From Incurvaria masculella (lineage: Eukaryota; Arthropoda; Insecta; Lepidoptera; Incurvariidae): a stretch of DNA of 64,000 bases. A model generated the notes under the pieces. The model saw only the letters and a program-made list of their open reading frames with translations. It did not search any database and was not told where the DNA came from. Positions within the stretch are counted from its first letter, which is position 1. The number at the start of each line of letters is the position of its first letter. The DNA lies in the NCBI GenBank assembly GCA_946894095.1, contig OX335657.1, positions 16,802,001 through 16,866,000 on the forward strand, in the 5' to 3' direction. Below, in pieces: positions 1-9,616 of this stretch. A program made the translations under genes and the position numbers.

Positions 1-50
1 AACACAGCATGCGTAATAATAACAGATGATAACTTAACTTAACCTAACAT

Positions 51-60
51 ATTTAACAAA
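51..60. repeat. candidate target-site duplication, left
   Basis: ATTTAACAAA here is repeated exactly at 1561-1570 and brackets the truncated LINE. At 10 bp and AT-rich, chance is possible, but the position immediately outside both ends of the element favours a real duplication. Confidence 0.55.
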
Positions 61-1560
61 ACAAAACAGCATTTTATTAAAAATAAAAAAAATGTTAAAC
101 AAAAGAAAAGTTCTGAACCAACAAGAATATTATTTAAAAAAATATATATGGGTATACTTACTAACTACACAATTTTGTATATATTAACTTATAAATAGGT
201 ACTGCTAGCTTTTTTAATGATTTGTGGGGAGTCTGCAAAAATATCAAAAAAATTACGCCAAATGTTGCATTCATTGCACATTCTAACAACTGGAGAGTGG
301 GTGCCAACATTCGTACAGCAGCGTCTGGGAGCAAAAGTCAGTCGGTTTTGAATTCTACTGCCCACCCGAGGCACACTTAAATTTATTTTTATCAGAAGTT
401 CAGGACAGTCGATGCTTCCATTCAGTAGTTTGTTCAAAAATATTATGTCCGTACATGATCGACGCAGAGCAAATGTCTCCATTTTAAAGTGACTTAATCG
501 GTCATCGTACGTTAATAATGTCCGGCAGAGCTTTTGATGGTATGTTAATTGGTATAAAAACCGTTTTTGCACCCGTTCTAGCCTATTAACGTGAATATGA
601 TACACCGGACACCAAGCTGTACTGCTATACTCCAAAATGCTCCGTACAAGGGAGTTATAAAGAATTATGAACGTTTTAGGTTGTTTAAAAATTGTTGTCT
701 TCCTAGAAACGAAGCCCAGCATTTTGGAGGCCTTTTTTGAAATATGATCTATATGAATGTGAAACCTCATAGCTTTGTCTAGAGTAACACCTAGATCGCG
801 ATCATGATCAACTTCGATTAAATTTTGGTTTTGAACTGTGTATTGATATTTTAAAGGGGTACGTTTACGAGTGAAATTTATATGACTACATTTGGGTATG
901 TTTAGGGACATATAATTGTTTAAGCACCAAGCGCTGATTACATTAAGGTCCTCTTGAAGTAACTTGCAGTCGTCATTCGTTTTAATAATGTGATATAATT
1001 TAAGGTCATCGGCATACATTATGAATTTACTATGACGAATGTTTTTACCGATATCATTAACATAAATTAGGAAAAAAAGAGGCCCAAGATGGGAACCCTG
1101 CGGCACGCCAGATGGGACAAAAAACCAATCAGAAAAGTAACCATTCACAGTAACACGCTGCAATCGCTTTATTAAGTAGCTTTCACACCATCTAAGCAGG
1201 GACCCATGAATTCCTAAAGAGTATAATTTAGATAAAATATTTTTATGATTGACTGTATCAAACGCCTTACTGAAATCTGTGTAAATTGCATGGACTTCAA
1301 CGTTTGAATCAATAGCTTTCATTACATCATTGCAGAAGAGAGTAAGATTAGAAGCTGTGGATCTTTTAGGAAGAAATCCATGTTGCTGAGAAATTAGATA
1401 ACTTTTAATATGTGTGTAAATTTTATTTTTGATCAGACACTCAAACACTCGACATTTTCGACATTTAGCCGAGCGAAACCTAAAAACCTTATTTGAGCTA
1501 GTACGAACATTGGCCATACCGGTCCAGCCGTTACCAATTAATAGGCTTACCAACTAGAGC
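61..1560 (-). mobile_element. 5'-truncated non-LTR retrotransposon (LINE) insertion
   Basis: The segment is bounded by an exact 10-bp direct repeat, ATTTAACAAA, at 51-60 and 1561-1570. It encloses the reverse-transcriptase frame at 189-1553. A polyadenylation signal (AATAAA on the minus strand, 78-73) sits about 12 bases inside the 3' boundary. The endonuclease and the 5' part of ORF2 are missing, as expected for target-primed insertion with 5' truncation. No poly(A) run is visible at the 3' end. The direct repeat is AT-rich, so its use as a target-site duplication is inferred. Confidence 0.7.
189..1553 (-). CDS. LINE ORF2 fragment: reverse transcriptase and C-terminal region
   Basis: This 454-residue open frame carries the classic reverse-transcriptase blocks of a non-LTR retrotransposon. 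FSKAFD lies at residues 94-99 with the first catalytic aspartate at 93. The GVPQGS block is at about 149-154, and YADD is at 180-183, which supplies the second and third aspartates. The thumb-like region and a C-terminal cysteine-containing tail follow. The layout resembles jockey-type insect LINEs. The enzyme would copy element RNA at a nicked chromosomal site. The N-terminal apurinic-like endonuclease and the first reverse-transcriptase block are absent, and the first 40 or so residues look degraded or out of frame, so the annotated start is only the first ATG inside a truncated copy. The frame is otherwise intact, so the insertion is fairly young. It cannot be autonomous. There is no promoter or partner ORF1 beside it. 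Confidence 0.88.
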   Translation of the reverse strand: MVSLLIGNGWTGMANVRTSSNKVFRFRSAKCRKCRVFECLIKNKIYTHIKSYLISQQHGFLPKRSTASNLTLFCNDVMKAIDSNVEVHAIYTDFSKAFDTVNHKNILSKLYSLGIHGSLLRWCESYLIKRLQRVTVNGYFSDWFFVPSGVPQGSHLGPLFFLIYVNDIGKNIRHSKFIMYADDLKLYHIIKTNDDCKLLQEDLNVISAWCLNNYMSLNIPKCSHINFTRKRTPLKYQYTVQNQNLIEVDHDRDLGVTLDKAMRFHIHIDHISKKASKMLGFVSRKTTIFKQPKTFIILYNSLVRSILEYSSTAWCPVYHIHVNRLERVQKRFLYQLTYHQKLCRTLLTYDDRLSHFKMETFALRRSCTDIIFLNKLLNGSIDCPELLIKINLSVPRVGSRIQNRLTFAPRRCCTNVGTHSPVVRMCNECNIWRNFFDIFADSPQIIKKASSTYL

Positions 1561-1570
1561 ATTTAACAAA
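1561..1570. repeat. candidate target-site duplication, right
   Basis: Exact match to the ten bases at 51-60, starting eight bases beyond the first ATG of the reverse-transcriptase frame. Confidence 0.55.
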
Positions 1571-2152
1571 TAAAATTTACAATGTTAAAAAATATGAAAA
1601 TGGTACTTCTGAAAAAAGTACCTTCTTGCAACTGTAATTTCGTCGGCCATCTGTTATGCTCATAAATGGTTACGATAATATATCAGTACATGTTTTATGA
1701 GAACTGTTGTTGTTTTTCTCAGATACGATTTTGCCAGGGTTTTTTTTATTTTTTATTATTTGTTATCCATAGCTAGGATACCTACACTTGGGCACGTTAA
1801 CAATGTATCGGTTCGAGAAGAGTCGAAATACAAGTTTCATTCATAAATTATTAAAAATTCAACCTCACAATTTTGAGTATTTTTCATTATACATACACAG
1901 TTCTACAAAATTGAGGTTTATGGTCATACAAAATTAACCTAATAACTATGTTCGGGTGTATACAGCCGTCGTCATTTTTGATATCAAATATCACGTCAAC
2001 ATAAGAATAAATAGAAAATAATAATTATTTTATTACTATATTCAGGTGTACGCAGCCATAATGTCATAATGTTTAATAATAATAATAAAATAAAAACGTC
2101 TCCTTTCAAGCTTAATCCAAACCCATCGAACCTTGAAAAATCATATAAAAAG
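1571..2152. other. AT-rich interval, nothing recognised
   Basis: No coding signal, terminal repeat or other repeat of this window was found here. Two similar phrases near 1945 and 2044 (GGTGTA.ACAGCC) hint at old LINE 3'-UTR debris, but too little remains to name it. Confidence 0.4.
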
Positions 2153-2452
2153 ACCGGCCAAGTGCGAGTCGGACTCGCACACGAAGGGTTCCGTACCATC
2201 GTAAAAAAATGTACCCAAAAAAATCAGGTTTTTTGTATGTTTTTAATTTTAATTATTTCTTAATCTTACCTATTTGTTGTTATAGCGGCAAAATAAATAC
2301 ACACTCTGTGAAAATTTCAGCTGTCTATCTGTTACGGTTACTGAGATACAGCCCTGTGACAGACGGACAGACGGACGGACGGACGGACGGACGGACGGAC
2401 AGCGGAGGCTTAGTAATAGGGTTCCGTTTTCACCCTTTGGGTACGGAACCCC
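2153..2452 (+). repeat. GACG element, copy 1 of a tandem pair
   Basis: A member of the common lepidopteran element that begins ACCGGCCAAGTGCGAGTC, runs through AGGGTTCCGTACC, carries an internal (GACG)n run (2360-2401), and ends GGGTACGGAACCC. The left part contains a perfect hairpin, GTGCGAGTC G GACTCGCAC. AGGGTTCCGTACC near the left and GGTACGGAACCC at the right end form an inverted pair. It has no coding capacity, and its mobilising enzyme is not evident from this window. Microsatellite-bearing repeats of this kind are well known in moth genomes. Confidence 0.85.
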
Positions 2453-2456
2453 AAAA

Positions 2457-2748
2457 ACCGGCCAAGTGCGAGTCGGACTCGCACACGAAGGGTTCCGTAC
2501 CATCGTAAAAAAATGTACCCAAAAAAATCAGGTTTTTTGTATGTTTTTAATTTTAATTATTTCTTAATCTTACCTATTTGTTGTTATAGCGGCAAAATAA
2601 ATACACACTCTGTGAAAATTTCAGCTGTCTATCTGTTACGGTTACTGAGATACAGCCCTGTGACAGACGGACAGACGGACGGACGGACGGACGGACAGCG
2701 GAGGCTTAGTAATAGGGTTCCGTTTTCACCATTTGGGTACGGAACCCC
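2457..2748 (+). repeat. GACG element, copy 2 of a tandem pair
   Basis: Nearly identical to the copy just upstream, separated by four A residues. The differences I could see are two fewer GACG units (run at 2663-2697) and one base near the right end. Such identity, with the same internal sequence, points to tandem duplication rather than two independent insertions. Confidence 0.85.
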
Positions 2749-2853
2749 AATTACACCATCGATTGTTTTTAATTTAGAATAGGCTACATCACATGCAAAC
2801 AAGACGTATTACGCTATGCCTAGTTGTCGACCAAGAAACAAAATGAGTCACCT

Positions 2854-3178
2854 CAAGCCGTGTTCCCCATATAAAGGTAGTTTACTAATCATTTGAAAAA
2901 CACTGTTGCGATTTGCTTGATATTTGGTATCTGATATTCTACAATAAAAATCTGTGTCCGCCTCACAGGCAAAAGAAAATCTTCATACAAATTTTCTTTT
3001 CGCTGTTGTGTGTTACAGGATGCATTTTTCGAAAAAACAAACACGCGCAGACATATGTAGATATATGTTGCCTGATATTAAGTCCTAAATATCAAGCAAA
3101 TTGGAACAGTGGTTTTCAAATGATTAGTAAACTACGTTTGTATGGGGACCGTAATTTTCTTATGCTTACGGGCCCACC
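2854..3178. mobile_element. T4 foldback MITE (TTAA family), copy a
   Basis: The left part (CCCCATATAAAG then AGTTTACTAATCATTTGAAAA) recurs in reverse complement at the right end, so most of the unit is one large inverted repeat. The right end reads ACGGGCCCACC followed by TTAA at 3179-3182. The left boundary is decayed. The longest chance frame inside (about 90 residues) follows from the palindrome and has no recognisable domain. Related copies lie at 3548-3915 and 25682-26034. Confidence 0.75.
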
Positions 3179-3258
3179 TTAAGCAAATAGGGTCAAATAA
3201 TGCAGTTTACAAGCTATTTGTATTTTTTATATTTTAATTACGAAAATTCGGTATGGGT

Positions 3259-3507
3259 GTATGGCTGCGCTGGGATACTAAAGGTCAGAAAAGCTAAATC
3301 CGACTCACCTCGTGAAACTATTACTCTGCGAAGCATCTTACCTACCAGTAGATTTGCAGCCTATCCCGGAGCTATCGAGCTGGTTCAAAAAAAGTACTCA
3401 TCGTGTTACAAAAACATAACTTATAAACCAGTGAAGTTTATTTGCGGGTTCATCTTCACTGAGTTGATCGAATCCGTGGATTAATCAAATTGTGACATGA
3501 CTAGGGT
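3259..3507 (+). mobile_element. LINE 3'-region fragment, (AAATG)n-tail family
   Basis: The right part (CCAGTGAAGTTTATTTGCGG, then TTGATCGAATCC.TGGAT) matches the 3'-UTR family seen complete at 14981-15350, 17880-18211 and 62691-63057. The left part (GGTGTATGGCTGCGCTGGG) is probably further upstream sequence of the same retroelement. The 3' tail is missing here. Confidence 0.5.
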
Positions 3508-4034
3508 ATCTTCCACCAAGTACTTATTAGCTTAATCCTCACATTAAGAACGGCCCGTAAGCTATGCTCCCCATACAAACGTAGTTTACTAATCATTTGA
3601 AAACCGCTATTCCAATTAAATTGATATTTAATATCTAATATCAGGTAACAAATATCTGTGTCTGCACGCTTTTGTTTTTTTGAAAAATCCAAACCGAATG
3701 AAATGAATGCAAAAAGAAAATCTTCATACGAATGTTGTTTTCTCTGTGGTTTGGCCCAGAATACATTTACCGAAAAAACAAAGGCATGAAGACACAGATA
3801 TTTGTAGCCTGATATTAGATACCAAATATCAAGTAAGTTGGAAGAGTGGTTTTCAAATTATAAATAAACTACGTTTGTATGGGAGGCAAAATTTTCAGGT
3901 GCTTACGGGCCGACCCTAAAGGGCCTTTCTTACCATCTCACAATCGATACCAATATAAGATAATCAGCACTTTATTAATGAAGGCCCTTAAAGTGTAGAT
4001 TAAAATAAATCATGATTTGGTGAAAACGAGGCTA
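3508..4034. mobile_element. family A MITE interrupted by T4
   Basis: The two halves (3508-3547 and about 3917-4034) join to give the roughly 160-bp family A element also found at 20402-20563 and 22911-23066. Its ends resemble GTTTTCACC and GGTGAAAAC inverted repeats. The T4 copy at 3548-3915 sits at the TTAA that the intact copies carry in this place, so the nesting order is clear. Confidence 0.75.
3548..3915. mobile_element. T4 foldback MITE (TTAA family), copy b
   Basis: Starts GAACGGCCCGTAAGC after TTAA (3544-3547) and ends with the inverted equivalent GCTTACGGGCCGACC followed by a decayed target (CTAA, 3916-3919). The arms run almost to the centre: CCATACAAACGTAGTTTA on the left is mirrored by TAAACTACGTTTGTATGG on the right. 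Transcription through it would give a long imperfect hairpin RNA. It is inserted in a family A MITE. Confidence 0.85.
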
Positions 4035-4086
4035 AAGTGTAGTTTGACTAGCAGAAATTGAATAAATAAATGAAATGAAATGAAAT
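4035..4086 (+). mobile_element. extreme 3' end of the (AAATG)n-tail LINE family
   Basis: GTGTAGTTTGACTAGCAGAA followed by TTGAATAAATAAATGAAATG and further AAATG units is the last 50 bases of the LINE family, placed directly beside the end of the family A MITE. This is a severe 5' truncation. Confidence 0.65.
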
Positions 4087-4368
4087 ACATATATAGGTTT
4101 ACCATTCGAATATATTGGTGGAGTTCTAGTCACTCTGCACATTGCTACCAGGCTTCGTATTATTCTCACTAGGTTCTCGAAGTTCAAGATATCTTTCTAT
4201 AACTTATATCACATTTCTTGTAAGTTTCATTTAGTCAGCTTGTTGTAATTATGTATTTCGAGTCAGGTGAAGGCCAGCAAATTTCCAGTTTATTCCATGT
4301 GCGAATGGTCATAGTTATTCTTTGGTATGGTGTCGTGTCGGGATGAAGCCTGGATTTAATAATTGTAA
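4087..4368. other. interval with nothing recognised
   Basis: AT-rich sequence with no repeat family, coding signature or terminal structure that I could match elsewhere in the window. Confidence 0.4.
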
Positions 4369-4601
4369 CGGCTGATTTTTCAATAGTCAGACAAACAGCC
4401 AGATAACTATACGACCTTCCGCTTTACGCTTCCGCTTACCCATCCGATATAATAAGTCAATATGTTAATTAGTAAAATTAAAGTCAGATAAATGTGATAG
4501 AAGTTATAATTTTCCGGCAATGAATATCCGTCTTTTGACAAACGATGATTTCTACTATCAGTCCGATAAGTACTATCTGAGGATTTAAAACTCGGCCCTA
4601 A
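4369..4601. mobile_element. family B MITE
   Basis: The ends GGCTGATTTTTCAATAGTC and its degenerate inverted partner match the copy at 20565-20798. Both share internal phrases such as AATTTTACC or GTAAAATTAAAGTCAGATAA and GACAGA-type stretches. About 235 bp, non-coding. Confidence 0.65.
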
Positions 4602-5007
4602 GACGATAACTAACTAAATTGTTTACCACATCAGTGAACATACGTAAGAATAATGGTTTACGTCTCTCGACGAGTAACGAAACTGTTAAAATTCTAATCT
4701 GGCATTGTTTGTGAAAATAGAGTCGTGGGAAAAACATGTGAAGTTAGCCTCGAAAGCTAACAGCTGATGCGCGCTAGTCATGAGCATGATTCGTCGGTCG
4801 CTTCAAGTTTACGGTACAACGGATGTACATACATACGTGCATAACGATTAAGGATTTCATAAGGACGATACAAATATTAGCGGATGGAGGTGATATGCCG
4901 AATGGCTTACCAAGCCAAGCGTTGACCACGTTCCCACAGGACCTGCCATGCCCGGAGCACAAATGTAAAAAAAAAAGTTTTAAAAAACATTTCACCGAAT
5001 TAAACCC
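4602..5007. other. interval with nothing recognised
   Basis: Short open frames occur on both strands but none shows a domain, and none is matched elsewhere in the window. Confidence 0.4.
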
Positions 5008-5172
5008 TAAGCCCCGATTACACGAAGAGACGGCTGAGTTAATCAATGTTCAAACACGTCACTTTTAGTGAACCGTATGGAGTTCTTTCCATACTGTCGA
5101 TACAAAGTGACGTGTTTAATCATACGTTGACGTTCCTTTTGATGTTTTGTCCATCCGTGCACTCGGCCCTAA
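5008..5172. mobile_element. family C MITE (hairpin type)
   Basis: The ends TAAGCCCCGATTACACG and CGTGCACTCGGCCCTAA are imperfect inverted repeats. AACACGTCACTT near the left is mirrored by AAGTGACGTGTT to the right, so the core also folds. A second copy lies at 46926-47083 in the opposite orientation. Confidence 0.7.
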
Positions 5173-5320
5173 GAGGTATTCAATAATAGTTTATTTTTTC
5201 GCACCCTTGAGTGGTGGTGTGCTTTTGAACTGCCCTCGGAGTATCGAGATATCGAGTAACATACACACAGAAAAACATACAGAAGAATTTACCACCTCCT
5301 TCTAAAAAGTCTGTTGAAAA

Positions 5321-5375
5321 GGAATGAACGCGAGATGTTCATGGCAGTGAGCCATGAACATCTCGCGTTCATTCC
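5321..5375. repeat. perfect 25-bp inverted repeat with 5-base loop
   Basis: The left arm (5321-5345) starts GGAATGAACGCG and the right arm (5351-5375) is its exact reverse complement, around loop AGTGA. All 25 pairs match, in a region where related repeats have drifted, so the palindrome is recent. Confidence 0.9.
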
Positions 5376-5442
5376 AACAAAAGCGCCGCCTAGCGTCGGA
5401 CTTAAGAGTATTCTTATACCTAAATATTTTCGACCAATTTTT

Positions 5443-5913
5443 AACCGACTTCAAAAAAAGGAGGAGGTTATCAATTCGTCTGTATGTTTTTTTTTATGTT
5501 TGTTACCTCCTACATTTTGCCTGGGTGAACCGATTTTGATGATTATTTTTTTAAATGAAAGCTAGTGCTTCCCAAGTGGTTCCATTTTAATTTGGTTAAG
5601 TTCTGACAATGATATCCACGAGTCTTAAATTTGTATTAAGATGTGCACGACAAATGGACGAATAACTCAATATAACGCCAACCGATTTCGGTGATTCTTT
5701 TTTTATTGTACAAATTAGTAAGTGTACTTCTGATTCACTAAAAATAAACAAATAAAAAAAAATCTTGAGTCGGTGTCAGCCAAGGTAGCCAAGGTTCTCT
5801 TGATTGGCGCAGCGCGTGCCCAGCTGACGCCGACTCAAAAAATAACAATAATCGTAACTACAACAATGGCAATTATGTTTTACTTTTTAGAGCTTTTTCT
5901 TTAAAGTCAGTTA
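5443..5913 (+). mobile_element. family F element (AACCGACTTCAAAAA repeat)
   Basis: Begins AACCGACTTCAAAAAAAGG and ends TTTAAAGTCAGTT, an imperfect inverted terminus. A near-palindrome at about 5767-5835 (GAGTCGGTGTCAGCC with GCTGACGCCGACTC) is shared with the copy at 44897-45491. This copy has only one of the two long internal arms seen there. Non-coding, and common in Lepidoptera. Confidence 0.75.
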
Positions 5914-5937
5914 TTTTTTTTGTAAAATTTTTTTTTG

Positions 5938-6180
5938 CGATTTAAACTAGATAGCCAGAGCCCGACGTTGTTTAGTTAGAGCAGATTTGAGATAAATCTT
6001 TCGAAATGTGACCAATCCGCAAAACACGTGAAACCGGGTTTTTAATTGTCTCATCAAAGAAATTTCAAAAAGTTAAACATAACCTTAACTTCATTAATAG
6101 TTAATGTTACGCTCTTTAAAATTATATTTGAATCAATATCAGTTCCTGTCAATATCAGCAGCAAACTTGAAAAATACTAT
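5938..6180 (-). repeat. repeat H, minus-strand copy
   Basis: AGATAGCCAGAGCCCGACG, then AGTTAGAGCAG and GTGACCAATCCGCA, is the reverse complement of sequence at 12306-12745, 23110-23265 and 42098-42525. The family has no visible coding potential or clear ends, so its class is unknown. Confidence 0.65.
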
Positions 6181-6919
6181 GCATTAAATATCATTTTCAA
6201 AAATGTTTTTAATGGTTCTATTTATTTAATCAAATAATACATACAGTTTGAACAAAAACAAAATAATTCCTAAACAAACTAAAACCAGCAACTTAGTAAC
6301 ATAAACTAACAACTATACTAAACTAAATAGAAAATTTCCTCCATGCCCGCCGAGCTGCCCATAGTACAAAATGCTCTGTGCGTTTCCTCTTTGAATTTCA
6401 ATGATTATTCGCCGTATGAAAAATGTCTTAGCGCGATGGTCACCGGATTTCTCAATGAGCAGTTTTCCAATGCAGTCTGAAAAACTTTTTGCATCCGATT
6501 TTTTTAACTATATTGGTAGAAAGTTAGGTGAAATTATACATGTTTTCTTTCATGTTCTCTTTCCATAAGGTTCGACTTAACGCAAACAAACCATAAATAG
6601 CCAGTGCATATAGTTTGTTTGTATATATAATAATAATCTTATTATTATAAGATTATAAGAAGACTTATAATAATAAGATTATTATATATATAATAATATA
6701 TATATAATAATCTTAAAGACCAGCCATTTTTGAAATTTGATAACGATCGTTCCGCCAAGCAGTTTGACACCAGCATTGAACACTAAGTCGCAGAGTATAC
6801 TTTCCTCCTAGGCAGGGATCCTAGATGGAAAGTAAGCTTCATAGAGCAATGAACTCCTTAGTGATCACCAATACGGCTGTGTCGATCTGCTGGTTAGCTC
6901 CTAGGTTACGTCTTTATAT
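6181..6919. other. interval without a gene, with one AT hairpin
   Basis: AT-rich, unmatched sequence. The only structure seen is the AT palindrome at 6630-6685, listed separately. Confidence 0.4.
6630..6685. repeat. AT-rich perfect hairpin
   Basis: 22-base arms at 6630-6651 and 6664-6685 are exact reverse complements around a 12-base loop. They are built from ATT/TAA repeats, so replication slippage could produce them. Confidence 0.8.
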
Positions 6920-7380
6920 AGGATGAACGTTGCACTAGAAAATCACTCCGAAAGTATGGCGAAAGCGTTTGACCGACTCCAGCACAAGGGACTGATTTCA
7001 AAGATGTCCTCCTGCGGCCTTCCGCCCGACCTGTATGCTGGATTGCCGATTTTCTGCATGGCCGGAACAAACAATTATTGGATGACGGTTGTTGATCCAA
7101 AGCCATGTCAGCGAATGCCGGAGTACGGCAGGGCTCTATGCTGCCCCCAACCCTTTTTAATTCAATTCAATAAGTGGTTTGCTTAATTTGGGCGACCATG
7201 ATTGCTACTCAAACGTTAGTGCTGCTAGTCAGGTACACCAGTCACCGGACTGGAAGCCGGAAGTAGAGGAAATAAGGCGGCACCTCGTTGTTAGAATCGA
7301 GGAGACCCTGGACAAAGTTTCCGGATGGGGTCTTCAAAACCTCGTCGAATTAAACGCGAGCAAGACACAGGCCTGTTAGC
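6920..7380 (+). pseudogene. decayed LINE reverse-transcriptase fragment
   Basis: Translation across frames gives a recognisable non-LTR reverse-transcriptase core. KAFDR.QHKGLISKM..CGLP comes first (about 6960-7030). A frame change follows, then a remnant of the GVPQGS region near 7120. From about 7190 there is a broken YADD region and DWKPEVEEIRRHLV, ending VSGWGLQNLVELNASKTQ. The catalytic YADD is gone and at least two frameshifts are needed, so the copy is dead. The fragment at 21366-21975 looks like the downstream part of the same kind of element. Confidence 0.6.
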
Positions 7381-7754
7381 GCAGCACTATGTTGGAGGTA
7401 TGTGTGTAACTACAAACTTAGAAGCCGTATGGCATTCGCTTTACTGAGCTTGTTCAGAATAGACGTCTACAAAATAAAATTATTATGAACTCGAGCCAGT
7501 GTTTACATTTGTAGTTTCTTTCAAAGTATTTAGTGTGAAGCGGACTTCGTTCAATGCGGTTCCGACCGTCCCGAGTACTACAACTTTGTAAACCACAAAG
7601 GAATCCTTGGTGTCGACCTAGCGTGACCTGAACTTCGGACGACATATTGAGAATAAACCAAGCTTGATTTATTTGCGAGTCTCAAAAATGCAGCATGAAT
7701 CAGGTAATATTTCATCACGTTTATTGTGCATTGTGATGGATGTTCAATATGGGA
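7381..7754. other. interval with nothing recognised
   Basis: No repeat match or coding motif was recognised. It may hold further decayed LINE sequence. Confidence 0.35.
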
Positions 7755-7815
7755 TATTTTCATTGCCCTTTCGTTTTTTTTTTCATACAATGCGATGGTA
7801 CCAACCATCATCATC
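7755..7815 (-). mobile_element. SINE body fragment
   Basis: TTTTCATTGCC and AATGCGATGGTACCAACC are landmarks of the SINE body shared by the copies at 9617 and 43381, in the same orientation. Head and tail are missing. Confidence 0.55.
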
Positions 7816-8130
7816 ATCGCATTTGTGATTATGTGATGAATATGATGTATTATGTGATGAATATTTCGAAAATATTTTATTATTTCGATTACGTTTTGTT
7901 TTATATTTTTACAACTGCAGGTTATCTTCTGTAAACTGTTTCTCGTCTTTTGTTCTAGTATTGTATGTTTTTAAAGTTTGCTAAGCTTGATCATTTTTTT
8001 AAAGCATGCTGCGTTTGACCTTAATTATAGATAGTTTCCGATAGTATTAATGTGTTTTGTTTTTGCAACTTTTGTTTTGAAATAAGTCTACGTCGACAAA
8101 CCAAATAATATATATATATATATGTATATA
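7816..8130. other. AT-rich interval
   Basis: Low-complexity AT sequence including a short (TA)n run near 8109-8122. No gene seen. Confidence 0.4.
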
Positions 8131-8139
8131 ACTCAGAAA

Positions 8140-8235
8140 GTGAAAGAAAGTCTTGCATGAACGGGCGGGGATTTGAACCCATGACATCTCGCATGCAAGG
8201 CAAGTCTACGCGTCTCTCAGCACGAGCTGAGCAAT
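8140..8235 (-). mobile_element. tRNA-derived SINE head
   Basis: On the minus strand a perfect pol III B box, GGTTCAAATCC (8169-8179), lies downstream of a tRNA-like 5' part with GACTTGCCTTGCATGCGAG. The head is followed by the CTTTCACTTTCTGAG linker typical of the tRNA-headed SINEs here. It lacks a foldable acceptor stem, so it is not a functional tRNA gene. Confidence 0.6.
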
Positions 8236-8510
8236 TAAAATATTAAGGATACGGTCAGAGACGGATGTCCTGCAGCGACGGGTTTCCCGCCTAGATCCGG
8301 CCGGAGCCGGTTCAGGGGAAACAAACGAAAACGCCCGCGAACTGTCACGGCTTGCGACAGCGGCGTATCGCCGTCGCAGATCTTGCGTACACGGCCACTT
8401 AGCGGCGTCACGACGCATCGACGCCACGACTCGGCCGGCCGAGCCGACATCACGTGGGAAGCCGTCCCGAGAGACGACACGCGGGCAATGCGGGGTTAGG
8501 CCAGCTCTGT
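8236..8510. other. GC-rich non-repeated stretch
   Basis: Strongly GC-rich and CpG-rich against the AT-rich background, with the palindrome TCGGCCGGCCGA near 8433. No domain is recognisable in its frames and no second copy is present in the window. It could be the UTR of an unknown retroelement or unique host sequence. Confidence 0.4.
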
Positions 8511-8633
8511 CTTTATTACCGACGACGTGATGTACATTTTAAACTAGGGTGTGCGAGAGAGGAGTTTGTATTTATTTTTTTATTGTATTATATTAGGCAC
8601 ACAATACAGAGCACAGTCTGGGCAATGAATTAA

Positions 8634-9155
8634 GGTGGGCCATCCCGCTCAACTCCCCATACAAACGGGGAAAGAAGATCACGCCCATATTTCTTGTCAG
8701 AGATCCCAAATTCTGCTCAAAAGAGCTTTATTTGATCAAATTAGATGTCTGATGACCGTTGGCATTGTAAAATTGTGTTTGATTTCTAAGTTATAAGGTC
8801 CGAAAGTTCGAATATTTCGCGCGTTTTATACAGTAACTTTCGAGGTGGATTACGCAATGATATAGTAAGAACATCTTAAAAAGATTAGTCATCAAACATA
8901 GCTTATTTAATCAAGATTTATAATCTATTTGGATTTTGTTCGATTTTTCACTACAGCGGTCGAGGTTTACTTTAAGCTATAAGTCGTTTTGTAATTAAAA
9001 TTTTCGTTAATCTTACCAAATCATACACTATGCACATTGTCTTTTTTGTGGACATGTTGCATCTTTCTCATCACAGAGCCGGTCTTTTTCTTTGAAACAG
9101 AGAAGGTCCTAGATCGCAACAGCACAGTTTTGTACCGTGCCCGCGAATGAGTTAC
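8634..9155 (+). mobile_element. T1 MITE (TTAA family), copy a, right end decayed
   Basis: TTAA at 8630-8633 is followed by GGTGGGCCATCCCGCTC and then by the T1 body (GGGGAAAGAAGATCACGCCC, later GCACATTGTCTTTTTTGTGG). The expected right terminus GGGTTGGGCCACC plus TTAA is replaced after about 9155. Complete relatives lie at 28093-28634, 34198-34740 and 43877-44423. Confidence 0.85.
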
Positions 9156-9616
9156 GCTCGGAGTAACTTTAGATTTATAAATGACTTAATTATCTAGGTG
9201 AAATGTAAGTAAATATAATAGTGAAATGGACAAATCATTATCTAAGGAACTTTAATGGCTTGTAAAACGTTTTTATCGTGTGTTCTATTAAACATATGCC
9301 TTATTTACAATTTTGCATTGCCGCTTCGACCATCTTTTCATCCGATGCTTTGGTGCCAACCCTACACTAGTTGTTACTGTTTGTACCATCAGGGGAAAGG
9401 GTACTCATGAGATTTAGCCATGCACGTTCACTTACATAAAAAGGTAGATAATTTATAAATCACTTATCAAATCAATCAAATTCAAAATGAATTCTCATTT
9501 GTTAAAATTATGATACCCTTTCAATCCAACATAAACATAAATCTGTCAACCTAAAATACAGCCAATAATGGCCAGTTTAGGTGACAAGGTTTGACTAAAT
9601 ATGATATTCAGGTAAA
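9156..9616. other. interval with a small SINE scrap
   Basis: Nothing recognised except 9295-9375 (CATTGCCGCTTCGACCATC), a minus-strand SINE body fragment. Confidence 0.45.

Noticed and set aside
8150..8235. Possible tRNA gene on the minus strand
   Set aside because: A perfect B box is present, but the sequence continues into the SINE linker and no cloverleaf stems pair well.
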